Assembly: GCA_964544475.1 (NCBI GenBank)
Contig: CAZJBS010000010.1
Location: 37,054-101,053, forward strand
Length of the DNA stretch: 64,000 bases
Reading direction: 5' to 3'
DNA from: CAZJBS01 sp964544475
Lineage (GTDB): Bacteria > CLD3 > SB21
This document shows positions 27,784-35,662 of this stretch, one piece after another (within the stretch, counting starts at the first letter, position 1; every line of letters starts with the position of its first letter). The notes beneath the pieces are model-generated. The model ran no database searches. It saw nothing but the letters and a program-made list of their open reading frames with translations, and had not been told where the DNA came from. The position numbers were made by a program, and so were the translations under genes.

Positions 27784-28870
27784 TGAACTTGAAGTGCATC
27801 ACATCGCCGTCGCGCACGACGTAGTCGCGGCCTTCGGTGCGGAGAAGACCTTTGTCGCGGCAGGCCTGTTCGGTTTTGTATTTCACATAGTCCTCCCACC
27901 AGATCACATCGGCGCAGATGAATCCCCGTTCAAAATCCGAATGGATCGTGCCGGCCGCCTGCGGGTTTTTGGCGCCGCGATGAATGGTCCACGCGCGCAC
28001 TTCGTCGGGACCCGCCGTCAGGAAACTCACGAGGTCGAGCAGTACGTAGGTTTCACGGATCAGCGTGTGCAGGCCGGGTTCCTTCAGGCCGATGCTTTCC
28101 AGGAAGGCCGTGCGCTCCTCCGCGGGGAGTTCCGATATTTCCGCTTCGATTTTTCCCGAGATGACGACCACGCGGGCGTTTTCGCGCGACGCGATGGTCC
28201 GTACGGTCTCGACGTACCGGTTGCCGGACAGGACGTCCTGCTCGGATACGTTGCAGATGTAGAGCACGGGTTTGTCGGTCAGGAGGAAGAGGTCGGCGAC
28301 GTGGTGTTTTTCCGTTTCGGAAAGGCGGAGCAGGCGGAGCGGTTGGCCGGTGTCGAGATGGGATTTGACGCGCGACAGCGCTTCCACGGCGGCTTTGGCG
28401 TCCTTGTCGCCGGTCTTGGCGGTGCGCTCGGTCTGGGGAAGGCGTTTCTGCACGCTTTCGAGATCCTTGAGCACGAGTTCGGTATGGATGATATCGATGT
28501 CGCGGGCCGGATCGATGCTGCCTTCGACGTGCACGACGTCGGGGTCATCGAAGCACCGCACGACGTGGCCGATGGCGTCGACTTCGCGAATGTGGCTCAG
28601 GAACTGGTTGCCGAGGCCTTCGCCCGCATTGGCGCCTTTGACGAGACCGGCGATATCGACGAAATTGACGGTGGTATAGATGGTTTTTTTCGGTTTCAGC
28701 AAAGCCGACAGCTGGTCGATGCGGTGGTCCGGCACGATGACGACGCCGACGTTTGGTTCGATGGTGCAGAACGGGTAATTGGCCGCCGCCGCGCCGGCCG
28801 CGGTCAGGGCATTGAATATCGTGGATTTTCCGACATTGGGCAGTCCGACAATTCCGCAATGTAGAGGCAT
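27776..28870 (-). CDS. ychF: YchF/OLA1-family ribosome-associated ATPase
   Basis: 364 residues of the Obg-like family. P-loop GIVGLPNVGKSTIFNALT, switch region VVIVPDHRIDQLSALLKPKKTIYTTVNFVDIAGLVKGA, NxxE-type specificity segment (LYICNVSEQD) and the C-terminal TGS domain (YVVRDGDVMHFKF) all match YchF. It binds ribosomes and is linked to stress responses. It is the first gene of the minus-strand operon and abuts the cassette island. Confidence 0.95.
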   Translation of the reverse strand: MPLHCGIVGLPNVGKSTIFNALTAAGAAAANYPFCTIEPNVGVVIVPDHRIDQLSALLKPKKTIYTTVNFVDIAGLVKGANAGEGLGNQFLSHIREVDAIGHVVRCFDDPDVVHVEGSIDPARDIDIIHTELVLKDLESVQKRLPQTERTAKTGDKDAKAAVEALSRVKSHLDTGQPLRLLRLSETEKHHVADLFLLTDKPVLYICNVSEQDVLSGNRYVETVRTIASRENARVVVISGKIEAEISELPAEERTAFLESIGLKEPGLHTLIRETYVLLDLVSFLTAGPDEVRAWTIHRGAKNPQAAGTIHSDFERGFICADVIWWEDYVKYKTEQACRDKGLLRTEGRDYVVRDGDVMHFKFNV

Positions 28871-29027
28871 GACGCGGGCAACTCCTTCATGGAACGTATG
28901 TTTTCAAAAGACGCGCTAAAGTAGTCGTTCCCGCGAAGAAAATAAAGGAGAATGTGCCGCGCCGGCGTAAAAAACGCCGCGCGGAGTTTCCCGGGCGGCG
29001 CGAAAAAAAAGTGAAACGATTAATTCC

Positions 29028-29056
29028 TTGACAACCATCGGAGCGTGCGCTAACTT
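29028..29056 (+). promoter_or_regulatory. Plus-strand promoter at the head of the cassette array
   Basis: TTGACA (29028-29033), exactly 17 bases, then TAACTT (29051-29056), pointing into the array and about 190 bases before its first recombination point. In position it resembles an integron Pc promoter, but no integrase gene is beside it. The remainder of 28871-29173 holds a GC-rich inverted repeat (28957-28984) and nothing else I can support. Confidence 0.6.
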
Positions 29057-29173
29057 GGAACAGCTATCGCTATCGGGTTATCGTATGAATTCCAGAACAG
29101 ACTATTTCAGCGTCGAAATTTTTCACGTCCGGCGGCAGGCTATGGCCGGCCAAGCCAGAACAGCCAGGAACAA

Positions 29174-29253
29174 AATAACCGACATATGTCGTCTATCACG
29201 CCCAAAATGAGAAGATATACGACATGGATCATTCGTTTATGCAATAGTTATCC
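29174..29253 (+). repeat. First recombination-site-like element (attI- or attC-like remnant)
   Basis: AATAAC (29174-29179) faces GTTATCC (29247-29253), and between them TGTCGTCTATC (29187-29197) pairs with GATATACGACA (29214-29224), 10 of 11 bp. The arms are asymmetric, so it could be an attI or a degraded attC. Its right box starts the first cassette: the 17 bases from 29247 reappear, inverted with two mismatches, at 29964-29980. Confidence 0.55.
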
Positions 29254-29278
29254 GACATGGCCCTCGACGAAGAAACAC

Positions 29279-29956
29279 ATGAGCGGAGATACTAAACCTG
29301 GTGTTCCTCATCAAACTCTTGGGGACGCAGCCCACGCGCTTCTGAAAGGAACTATCGGCAGTGTTCCGGTAGGCGGTGCTCTTGCTGCGGAATTTTTTAG
29401 TTTCGTACTAAAACCTCCCATGCAGAAGCGAATGGAGGACTGGATGGCCGACCTGGTTCAGAGGCTGACCGAGATGAAGATGTCGATCGACGATTTGCAA
29501 GAGAACCAGCGTTTCGTCACAAATACACTGCAATCTCTGCGTATTGTTCAAATGACACACTCACCTGAGAAGCTCAGAGCCTTACGGAATGCAGTTCTCA
29601 ATTCAATCGCGCCACCGCCTTTCGACGAATCCTTGGAACAGGTGTTCCTTTCGTATGTTGATTCTTTCACTGATTACCATATTAGGTTTCTTGCTATGAT
29701 CGCGGAACCGAATTGGCCGATCAAACAACGCAAGGTGGTTACCTCACCTGACGCAAATCTTTATGAAATCATCTACCATCACTTTCCGCAGCTGCAAGGA
29801 TCATCGTTTGTCACTCAAGTCTTTCAGGATTTGAACGCGCGTGGGCTGCTGGAACCCAACTGGGACCGTGGCTTTAAGCTAAGCTGGAGTAGTGGATATC
29901 CGGTGTTGTCTCCACTCGGAAGATCGTTTCTCAAGTTCATTTCGGAGGCTGAGTAG
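29279..29956 (+). CDS. Unknown cassette protein with hydrophobic segment and C-terminal winged-helix-like region
   Basis: 225 residues from the ATG at 29279; the frame is open to 29186, but that stretch lies in the recombination site. A Gly/Ala hydrophobic stretch (GTIGSVPVGGALAAEFFSFVL, about 20-40) precedes a basic amphipathic helix (PPMQKRMEDWMADLVQRL) and a coiled-coil-like segment. The last 70 residues (LYEIIYHHFPQL ... LSPLGRSFLKFI) look like a winged helix. I recall many unnamed proteins with this opening but no established function. It is the only gene of cassette 1. Confidence 0.75.
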   Translation: MSGDTKPGVPHQTLGDAAHALLKGTIGSVPVGGALAAEFFSFVLKPPMQKRMEDWMADLVQRLTEMKMSIDDLQENQRFVTNTLQSLRIVQMTHSPEKLRALRNAVLNSIAPPPFDESLEQVFLSYVDSFTDYHIRFLAMIAEPNWPIKQRKVVTSPDANLYEIIYHHFPQLQGSSFVTQVFQDLNARGLLEPNWDRGFKLSWSSGYPVLSPLGRSFLKFISEAE

Positions 29957-29973
29957 ATGTCTCGGGCCACGTC

Positions 29974-30141
29974 CGATAACATGCGTGCACACGATTGGTC
30001 GCCCCGACGCGAGCGTCAGATGCCCCCGGCCACGATTTTTGTGCGTCGGGGCTCCCCTACGGCGCACCGCGCGGAACGAATTGAAAACAAATTCATTGAT
30101 ACCGCTTGTGCGCCGCAGCGTGTGCACGCAGACCGTTATGT
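29974..30141 (+). repeat. attC site A (end of cassette 1)
   Basis: R'' CGATAAC (29974-29980), arm TGCGTGCACACG (29982-29993), a 125-base loop, perfect complementary arm CGTGTGCACGCA (30119-30130), R' GTTATGT (30135-30141). The loop (29996-30118) contains its own dyad (GCCCCGACGC ... GCGTCGGGGC) and recurs in site E at 35487. Read from 29980 backwards, the sequence mirrors the cassette start at 29247 in 15 of 17 positions. Confidence 0.85.
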
Positions 30142-30208
30142 GCAATGCCGCCTAAAAATATGAACAAACCGCACGCCATCATTCTCAACATACATAGGAG
30201 AACGTAAA

Positions 30209-30718
30209 GTGAAATCAAAGACGAACGAGGTTGTCAAGAAACTTCGTGAACTCAACACGATAATAAAATCACTGGATCCTTCTATCCGGCCGCAGTCTTT
30301 TGAATTGCTCCGTCCAGTCTTCTTCAGCGATGAGCCTGAGCACGAGCGAGATCAACGAGACCAGCAAACAGAGACGGCTGGCAAGTCAACAGGCACTCAC
30401 AACAAAGAAAAGTTTTTCGGGTCGTTTGATCACAAAAAGCCCAGTGATAACGTCTTCTTGATTGCAGCATGGCTCTACTCCCAACACGGAGTTTTTCCAC
30501 TCACATCAGATACTATTAAGGCGGTGGCGGACGAAACAGGTGTCACTGTTCCCGGTAGGCCAGATATGACCCTCAAAGCGGCTCAAAAAAAGGCAAAGCA
30601 CCTATTTTCCAAACAAGGCGCTGGTTATAAACCAACTGTTCACGGTGAGACGTTCCTCAAAGACACATATCGAGTCAAGAAAGGAAACAGCCCCATACCA
30701 AAGGAGCCTGAGAATTGA
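30209..30718 (+). CDS. Unknown cassette protein, upstream partner of a HEPN-motif protein
   Basis: 169 residues, GTG start with AGGAGAAC upstream. A charged, low-complexity stretch (DEPEHERDQRDQQTETAG) separates an N-terminal helix from a C-terminal domain (DNVFLIAAWLYSQHGVFPLTSDTIKAVADETGVTV ... KPTVHGETFLKDTY) whose hydrophobic spacing resembles a winged helix and parallels the N-terminal part of the next protein. The stop overlaps the next start (TTGA), so the two are made together. Function not recognised; a paired toxin-like or defence role is inferred only from its partner. Confidence 0.75.
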   Translation: MKSKTNEVVKKLRELNTIIKSLDPSIRPQSFELLRPVFFSDEPEHERDQRDQQTETAGKSTGTHNKEKFFGSFDHKKPSDNVFLIAAWLYSQHGVFPLTSDTIKAVADETGVTVPGRPDMTLKAAQKKAKHLFSKQGAGYKPTVHGETFLKDTYRVKKGNSPIPKEPEN

Positions 30719-31458
30719 CAATAGTCGAGTTTCTACATCCAATACTGAGATCACCGCACCGGGACCTTTGTGTTGCGGCTCTGTATTATTCGAAAAGATT
30801 CCAACAGTCTGATTCATTAACCGTCGATCAAATTCGTTCGTTGCTTAGAAGAGCTCGTGTTCCAAGTGTTAATAACATCAACATAGCAGACGTGCTTGCT
30901 AAATCAGCTCCTCATGTCGACAGTGCTGGCAAGAAAGGAAAAGCTTTTCTTTGGGCGATCACTTCGTCAGGCGAAAAGCACATACGAGCCTTGCTAAATA
31001 TTCCTGAGGTCGATATTGCAACGGTCCATGAGGTCGGCACACTTGAGCGCCTTATCAACTCCATCGGTGATCCTGATGTGGCCAACTATCTAACAGAAGC
31101 AGTCACTTGCCTACGTGTTGACGCTCTTCGTGCCTCTATCGTGTTTCTGTGGGCTGGCGCCGTTCGTACCATTCAAAAGGAAATGATCGATCTTGGCGCG
31201 TCCTCAGTTGACACCGCCTTAAAGAAATTCGACCCCAAATCCCGGTCGATCAAAGGGCTAGACGACTTTGCGTATGTCAAGGATTCGACAGTGCTTCTAG
31301 CAGCCCAAGAACTTGCCATCTTTGACAAGAATGAGCGGTCCACACTCGAGGAGGCTCTGAACTTAAGGAACAAATGTGGTCATCCCAGTAAGTATCGACC
31401 TGGCCCGAAAAAGGCTGCAAGTTTTATTGAAGACGTCACAACCATCGTTTTTTCTTGA
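30715..31458 (+). CDS. Cassette protein with C-terminal HEPN-type RNxxxH motif
   Basis: 247 residues, TTG start overlapping the previous stop by 4 bases. Residues about 10-105 form a winged-helix-like region (RDLCVAALYYSKRFQQ ... LTVDQIRSLLRRARVP ... AFLWAITSSGEKHIRALL). The C-terminal helical half ends in LNLRNKCGHPSKYRPG, where R-N-K-C-G-H fits the Rx4-6H signature of HEPN ribonucleases. Together the pair looks like a two-gene RNase module of defence or toxin type, but I cannot name a family. Confidence 0.78.
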   Translation: MTIVEFLHPILRSPHRDLCVAALYYSKRFQQSDSLTVDQIRSLLRRARVPSVNNINIADVLAKSAPHVDSAGKKGKAFLWAITSSGEKHIRALLNIPEVDIATVHEVGTLERLINSIGDPDVANYLTEAVTCLRVDALRASIVFLWAGAVRTIQKEMIDLGASSVDTALKKFDPKSRSIKGLDDFAYVKDSTVLLAAQELAIFDKNERSTLEEALNLRNKCGHPSKYRPGPKKAASFIEDVTTIVFS

Positions 31459-31484
31459 GATGGCGTGCGGTTGATAGCGGCACT

Positions 31485-31631
31485 GCACATAACAGGCCGC
31501 ACTACGACGTTCGCTCATTTGATATGGCGATAAGAAAGCTGTGCAAGAAACAAAAGTGCTCACTCAATGGCTAACCATTCCGCTATTGCTCCATTCGTTA
31601 GCTACTGCGTAGTGCGGCCGGAACGTTAGGC
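31485..31631 (+). repeat. attC site B (end of cassette 2)
   Basis: R'' GCACATAAC (31485-31493), arm GGCCGCACTACG (31495-31506), a loop of about 100 bases, perfect 12-bp complementary arm CGTAGTGCGGCC (31608-31619), R' GTTAGGC (31625-31631). The sequence ending at 31493 mirrors the start of cassette 2 at 30135 (16 of 17 positions). This is the most canonical site in the array. Confidence 0.9.
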
Positions 31632-31659
31632 GGCATGTCCACGAATCTGAGTATTACAT

Positions 31660-32247
31660 ATGAACCTATTCACAACTGAAGCCCTGCGGCTATTTGTTGT
31701 CTTTTTCGTACCTGGCTTCATTTCAATGCGTGCTTTCTCCCTACTAGTCGCGTCTGAAAGACATGATTTTTCAAAATCATTGGTCGAAGCAATCGCATTT
31801 AGTTGCTTAAACTTTGCTCTTCTTTACTGGCCCATGAGTGTCATCCATTCGAATGATTTTGCTCATCAGTACCCAATACTATACTACCTCAGTGCTCTGG
31901 GTATTCTGTTAGTTGCACCGTGTGCTTGGGCATGGTTGTTCTATCGAATTATGATTTCTGACTGGTACTCGAAACGATTTCGAGACCCTTACCCAACTCC
32001 ATGGGACAGCTTTTTCGCTCGCGGAGAAGCATGTTGGGTAGTTATCCACCTAAAGAGTGGCAGGAAGATTGGTGGTATTTATTCTGGACGCTCTCGCGCA
32101 TCAGCTTATCCGACCGAACAACAAGTCTATCTCGAAGAAGTGTGGGAGGTGGATCAGAAGACCCAACGCTTTCTACGTAAGAAGAATCGGACAGCTGGAC
32201 TTATAATCAGCAGATCAGAGATGACTCACATTGAGTTCTACAGTTAA
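31660..32247 (+). CDS. DUF6338-like membrane protein
   Basis: 195 residues. Three hydrophobic helices (LRLFVVFFVPGFISMRAFSLL; AIAFSCLNFALLYWPMSVI; YYLSALGILLVAPCAWAWLFYRIM) are followed by a cytoplasmic domain with PTPWDSFFARGEACWVVIHLKSGRKIGGIYSGRSRASAYPTEQQVYLEEVW, the pattern I associate with DUF6338. Function is unknown; such genes recur in accessory DNA. It starts 29 bases after the R' box of site B and is followed 14 bases later by a small hydrophilic gene. Confidence 0.78.
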   Translation: MNLFTTEALRLFVVFFVPGFISMRAFSLLVASERHDFSKSLVEAIAFSCLNFALLYWPMSVIHSNDFAHQYPILYYLSALGILLVAPCAWAWLFYRIMISDWYSKRFRDPYPTPWDSFFARGEACWVVIHLKSGRKIGGIYSGRSRASAYPTEQQVYLEEVWEVDQKTQRFLRKKNRTAGLIISRSEMTHIEFYS

Positions 32248-32261
32248 GAAAGGATCCGCCA

Positions 32262-32432
32262 ATGGCAGACGAGACGAAAAACACGAATTCCTCTAACGTT
32301 CCGAAATCGGACGAAAACAAGGGCTCAATCAAGGCGGGACGAGATATCAAAGAGAGTTACAGCCCACGCAACGAGCTCGATACTTCTAAACCGCCGCAGG
32401 GAGATGGTACATCAAAAAAGGACGATAAGTAA
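32262..32432 (+). CDS. Small disordered cassette protein, 56 residues
   Basis: ATG at 32262 with AAAGGA 8 bases upstream. The product (MADETKNTNSSNVPKSDENK onward) is almost free of hydrophobic residues, rich in Lys, Asp, Ser and Gly, and probably unstructured. It is the second gene of cassette 3 and ends just before site C. Proteins of this type often accompany DUF6338-like genes in my recollection, but no role is known. Confidence 0.65.
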   Translation: MADETKNTNSSNVPKSDENKGSIKAGRDIKESYSPRNELDTSKPPQGDGTSKKDDK

Positions 32433-32445
32433 GAGCGTGGACTCG

Positions 32446-32623
32446 CCGCATAACAGGCGAGCACACGTTCGCTCGCGGCGTGCTCATTCCCGTCGGGTGC
32501 ACGCCGCTTCGCACACGGCGCACCGACGATTTTCGATTGGAGATTATGAATAGATTTGATCTATGAAGAACGATGAAACCAAGATTGGCGGGCGCCGCGT
32601 CGTGTGCTCGCGAACCGTTATGC
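32446..32623 (+). repeat. attC site C (end of cassette 3)
   Basis: R'' GCATAAC (32448-32454), arm GCGAGCACACG (32457-32467), a loop with internal dyads, perfect 11-bp complementary arm CGTGTGCTCGC (32601-32611), R' GTTATGC (32617-32623). The sequence ending at 32454 mirrors the cassette 3 start at 31625 in 15 of 18 positions. Confidence 0.87.
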
Positions 32624-32662
32624 GCAGTTTGCCCGACTGATCACAACCACCAAGGTGCTAAA

Positions 32663-35005
32663 ATGAAACACTTTGCAGAAGTACTTCAAACTCTCGGCGC
32701 GAGTAAAATCGAGCCACTTTCTGAAACTCAGCATTGGGACTTCTGGAAGGCAGTCTACTCGACTCCAATCTCCGAAGTGAGCGGCTACTATCTATATTTG
32801 AAATCGAGCTGTCCTTGGAAAGAAGGGAACAACAGGGCAAATTGGGACACATGGCAAAAACCTTCAAAGGGAAACTACGAAATTATTGTAACGCCGGCCA
32901 GTGACTTCATAAGGAAGCCCAGTCAAACTATTGCAGCCTTCAAGGGAACTCGCGTGAGAACATCGAAGGAACTCTTGCTGAACAATTTTGTGAAGAGCCT
33001 CACACTGGAAGAAATAATATCAGAGGAAAATTTCATCGACCCGACACTTGAACTTGAGAACGGTCGCGTGAGCCAGGATACCACACACTTTCTCATCTCT
33101 TGGATCAAGGGACGGGATAGTGCAACCAAAGGTGTATCCATTGCAGCTTTGGTTGCTGATGGCGGCGTTGGCAAAACCACAGTGTCTCGTGTACTGAGTC
33201 GATCTCTCCATGAGGACGATCCGACTGTTATCCCTATCCTCATAGAATCCGATCAATGGCGGCATCTGCTTAACACGCCTATTTCGCTTAGCAACCTTTG
33301 GGACTTGGCCATCTCACGGCGCTTTCAGAATGCCGCTAGACTGTTGTCTAATGAAATGGCTTTTCGCGTTCTCGTAAGGGAAGGACTCTTTGTAATCATC
33401 TTCGACGGTTTTGATGAACTTTGCGTTAATTCTTATGCTGTGTCGCGTCCCAAAGAAATTATCGACGAGCTTATAACCCTCCTGTCGCCTGAAGATGAGC
33501 CCGTACAAGCAAAAATTGTATTAACAGCCCGCAGCACGTTCTGGGAGTCATTGGCAGATGAAATCGAGCTTAAGGACATCGAGACATTTTACCTTCGGGG
33601 GTTCGATAATGATCAACGCAAGAGCTATTTCGACAAAACGCTAACCACTCACGAAGAAAGAGACATTGCAAATCGTTTGTCTCGACAGATTAGTGGAGCC
33701 ATGTACGAAGGCATCAAACCTGAAGATCACAATTACGAAAGACCTTCCGGAGTACCATTTATCTTGAGCCTAATCGCCCAGTACGTCCGGGGCAGTGTCC
33801 ATTTGATTGAGGTAAATCCATACATGGCGGACCCGTTGGAGCGTCTCCTCGAAGATATCTGTCGTCGAGAAAACCTTCGACAATCACTTGACATCGAGCC
33901 CACAAAACAATTAGAGCTTTTTGAGGAACTCTTCCGGGAATATCAGGAATCAATCCAACTAACCGATTTGCAAATGTATCTTGACGTAATCTGCAACATC
34001 AACGACAAAGAGACCGCCAACCGGTTCACGAACCATGTTTTCCTAACTCGCACTGAAAAAGACACTTTTGGGCCGCGCTATGAAGTCCTCCGAGTATACT
34101 TTATAGCACGCTTCCTTGCCAAAGGCCTGCTTGAGCTGACGACAAAAACTCCTCGACAACAAATCGCACGGTTGCTGGCAAAGAACAGCACCGGAAAGAC
34201 CCAGGTCATCGACTGGCTTATCTTGCAATTGCGTAATTTGGAACAAACAACCCTCATAAGGTCAATACACCACGCACTAGCCATTATTCGCGATCAAGAT
34301 AACCGTTCTACGCTCTCTCAGTCTTCTTCGGCGATTTTCCATGTTGTTTCCAGCCTCATCTCGGGCGGCGACAAAGATGAACGCACTCGTCTACTCTGTG
34401 ATTTCTATAATATCGATAGAAGCGGCACAGTTGTTTTCAAGGCAGTTGTATTCGCAGGTGTGGTCCGGTCCTTCAGTTTTCGTGACGCAATCTTCGAGAA
34501 ATGTGAATTTTACGATGTCGAGTTTAAGAATTGCACTTTTGGCGATGCTTCTACATTCCGAACATGTAGCTTCTACGGAAATCTTAAATTTACTAATTGT
34601 TCAAATGCGGGCTCGATAAAAACACAGATCTGCACTTTTTCAAGGGAATCAGAGTTCGCACTTGATGTCATTAGAAACTCACACTCAAGAATGGAGCTAA
34701 AACGTTCTTTCGCAGAAGAAGCATTGTCCCGATCCCTTCGCAAGTTTCGAAAGGACAATCGGTTTATTCCTATCCAGTACGAGCACCGCAAGACTGGATT
34801 CAAGCCAGGCAACCCATATAACGAGACAGTGTGGCAGGAACTTGAACGAGCTGGGCTTATTCACTCTCATCACATATCTGGAGTCACCGGCGGAGGTCTC
34901 AACATTGTCGACGACAAGAACGTGCGACGAGAAGTGTCGTCCTTCCTGGACAATGGCGTACTTGGCAATTTGTTGACCAACGTGCTAACAAAAATGATCA
35001 CATAA
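32663..35005 (+). CDS. NACHT/STAND NTPase with pentapeptide-like C-terminal region
   Basis: 780 residues from the ATG at 32663 (AAGGTG 6 bases upstream); the frame is open into the attC but that part is unsupported. Residues 1-150 are an unidentified N-terminal effector-like domain. The NTPase core has Walker A ADGGVGKTT (about 166-174), Walker B LFVIIFDGFDEL (about 241-252) and a sensor segment IVLTARSTFWESL. A helical region follows, then about 590-650 form repeated short strands (VVFKAVVFAGVV, SFRDAIFEKCEFYDVEFKNCTF) like pentapeptide repeats. STAND NTPases of this layout often act in phage defence; that role is inferred. It is the sole gene of cassette 4. Confidence 0.88.
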   Translation: MKHFAEVLQTLGASKIEPLSETQHWDFWKAVYSTPISEVSGYYLYLKSSCPWKEGNNRANWDTWQKPSKGNYEIIVTPASDFIRKPSQTIAAFKGTRVRTSKELLLNNFVKSLTLEEIISEENFIDPTLELENGRVSQDTTHFLISWIKGRDSATKGVSIAALVADGGVGKTTVSRVLSRSLHEDDPTVIPILIESDQWRHLLNTPISLSNLWDLAISRRFQNAARLLSNEMAFRVLVREGLFVIIFDGFDELCVNSYAVSRPKEIIDELITLLSPEDEPVQAKIVLTARSTFWESLADEIELKDIETFYLRGFDNDQRKSYFDKTLTTHEERDIANRLSRQISGAMYEGIKPEDHNYERPSGVPFILSLIAQYVRGSVHLIEVNPYMADPLERLLEDICRRENLRQSLDIEPTKQLELFEELFREYQESIQLTDLQMYLDVICNINDKETANRFTNHVFLTRTEKDTFGPRYEVLRVYFIARFLAKGLLELTTKTPRQQIARLLAKNSTGKTQVIDWLILQLRNLEQTTLIRSIHHALAIIRDQDNRSTLSQSSSAIFHVVSSLISGGDKDERTRLLCDFYNIDRSGTVVFKAVVFAGVVRSFSFRDAIFEKCEFYDVEFKNCTFGDASTFRTCSFYGNLKFTNCSNAGSIKTQICTFSRESEFALDVIRNSHSRMELKRSFAEEALSRSLRKFRKDNRFIPIQYEHRKTGFKPGNPYNETVWQELERAGLIHSHHISGVTGGGLNIVDDKNVRREVSSFLDNGVLGNLLTNVLTKMIT

Positions 35006-35040
35006 GGGATTTATAATGGCCGTGCGGTCGGGCAAACTGC

Positions 35041-35248
35041 GCATAACACGCGCATAAACCGTTCGTTCGGGCACTTGCTTTTGTGCGGTACCTGTGTCCC
35101 AATCTTTTGGGTAGTCAATCTGTAAACATTATGACCATTCAACAAAAAGTGCCCTCACCAACCATGCACGCGCCGCAAACAACAGCAGTTGAAGACTTTT
35201 ATCAAAGGCGGCTTGTGCGTGGCTGCGGTTATACGCCGGACGTTAGGG
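35041..35248 (+). repeat. attC site D (end of cassette 4)
   Basis: R'' GCATAAC (35041-35047) and R' GTTAGGG (35242-35248) enclose about 200 bases. The arms are less regular (CGCGCATAAACCG against CGGTTATACGC, 35226-35236). The boundary is nevertheless firm: the 21 bases ending at 35047 are the exact reverse complement of the cassette 4 start at 32617. Confidence 0.82.
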
Positions 35249-35623
35249 TTCCGTCGCACGACTTTTTTTCTTTCTCGACTTTGTTGGGGCTATGATGTAA
35301 TTTGATCCTGTAAGTTCATTTCTTGGGGAGTAGCAAGTGGCTCTGGGTTCAGTTCTTTCGTGCATTTCAAGTCTCGTTCAGGAAAACGAATACCGCGCTC
35401 GTGCGATTCGTACGGGGTTGAACGGTCATACCAGTTGCCGAGATTTCGATTGGGATTCCCGAATTCCTCCTCCCCGTGCCACGTCCTGGTCGCCCCGACG
35501 CGAGTGTCAGATGCCCCCGGCTGCGATTTTTGTGCGCCGGGCTTCCCTCGGCGCACGGCGCGGATCGAATTGAAAACAAATTCATTGATACCGATTGTGC
35601 ACCGCAGCGTGTGCACGCGTGAC
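35249..35623 (+). other. Cassette 5: short, apparently gene-less or decayed cassette
   Basis: Between sites D and E there is no convincing gene. A GTG at 35337 has GGGGAG upstream and opens 78 codons, but these run into the attC loop and have biased composition, so it is at most a truncated gene. The expected R'' mirror of the cassette start (GTTAGGGTTCC) is absent. Confidence 0.6.
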
Positions 35624-35630
35624 GTTATGC
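35478..35630 (+). repeat. attC site E, lacking its left arm
   Basis: Bases 35478-35630 repeat site A (29966-30141) closely, including the loop, the right arm CGTGTGCACGCG and R' GTTATGC (35624-35630). Exactly 21 bases present in site A (29975-29995, carrying R'' and the left arm) are missing after GCCACGTCC at 35486. The site should therefore not fold as a normal attC hairpin. Confidence 0.82.
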
Positions 35631-35662
35631 GCAATGACTGCGACCTGAGTCCCAACTAACTT

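Noticed and set aside
28871..29246. Integron integrase remnant
   Set aside because: No tyrosine-recombinase motif or patch was seen in any frame at the head of the array.
35337..35573. 78-codon frame with a fair ribosome site in cassette 5
   Set aside because: It enters the attC loop and has repeat-like composition; at best a truncated gene, so described only within the cassette entry.
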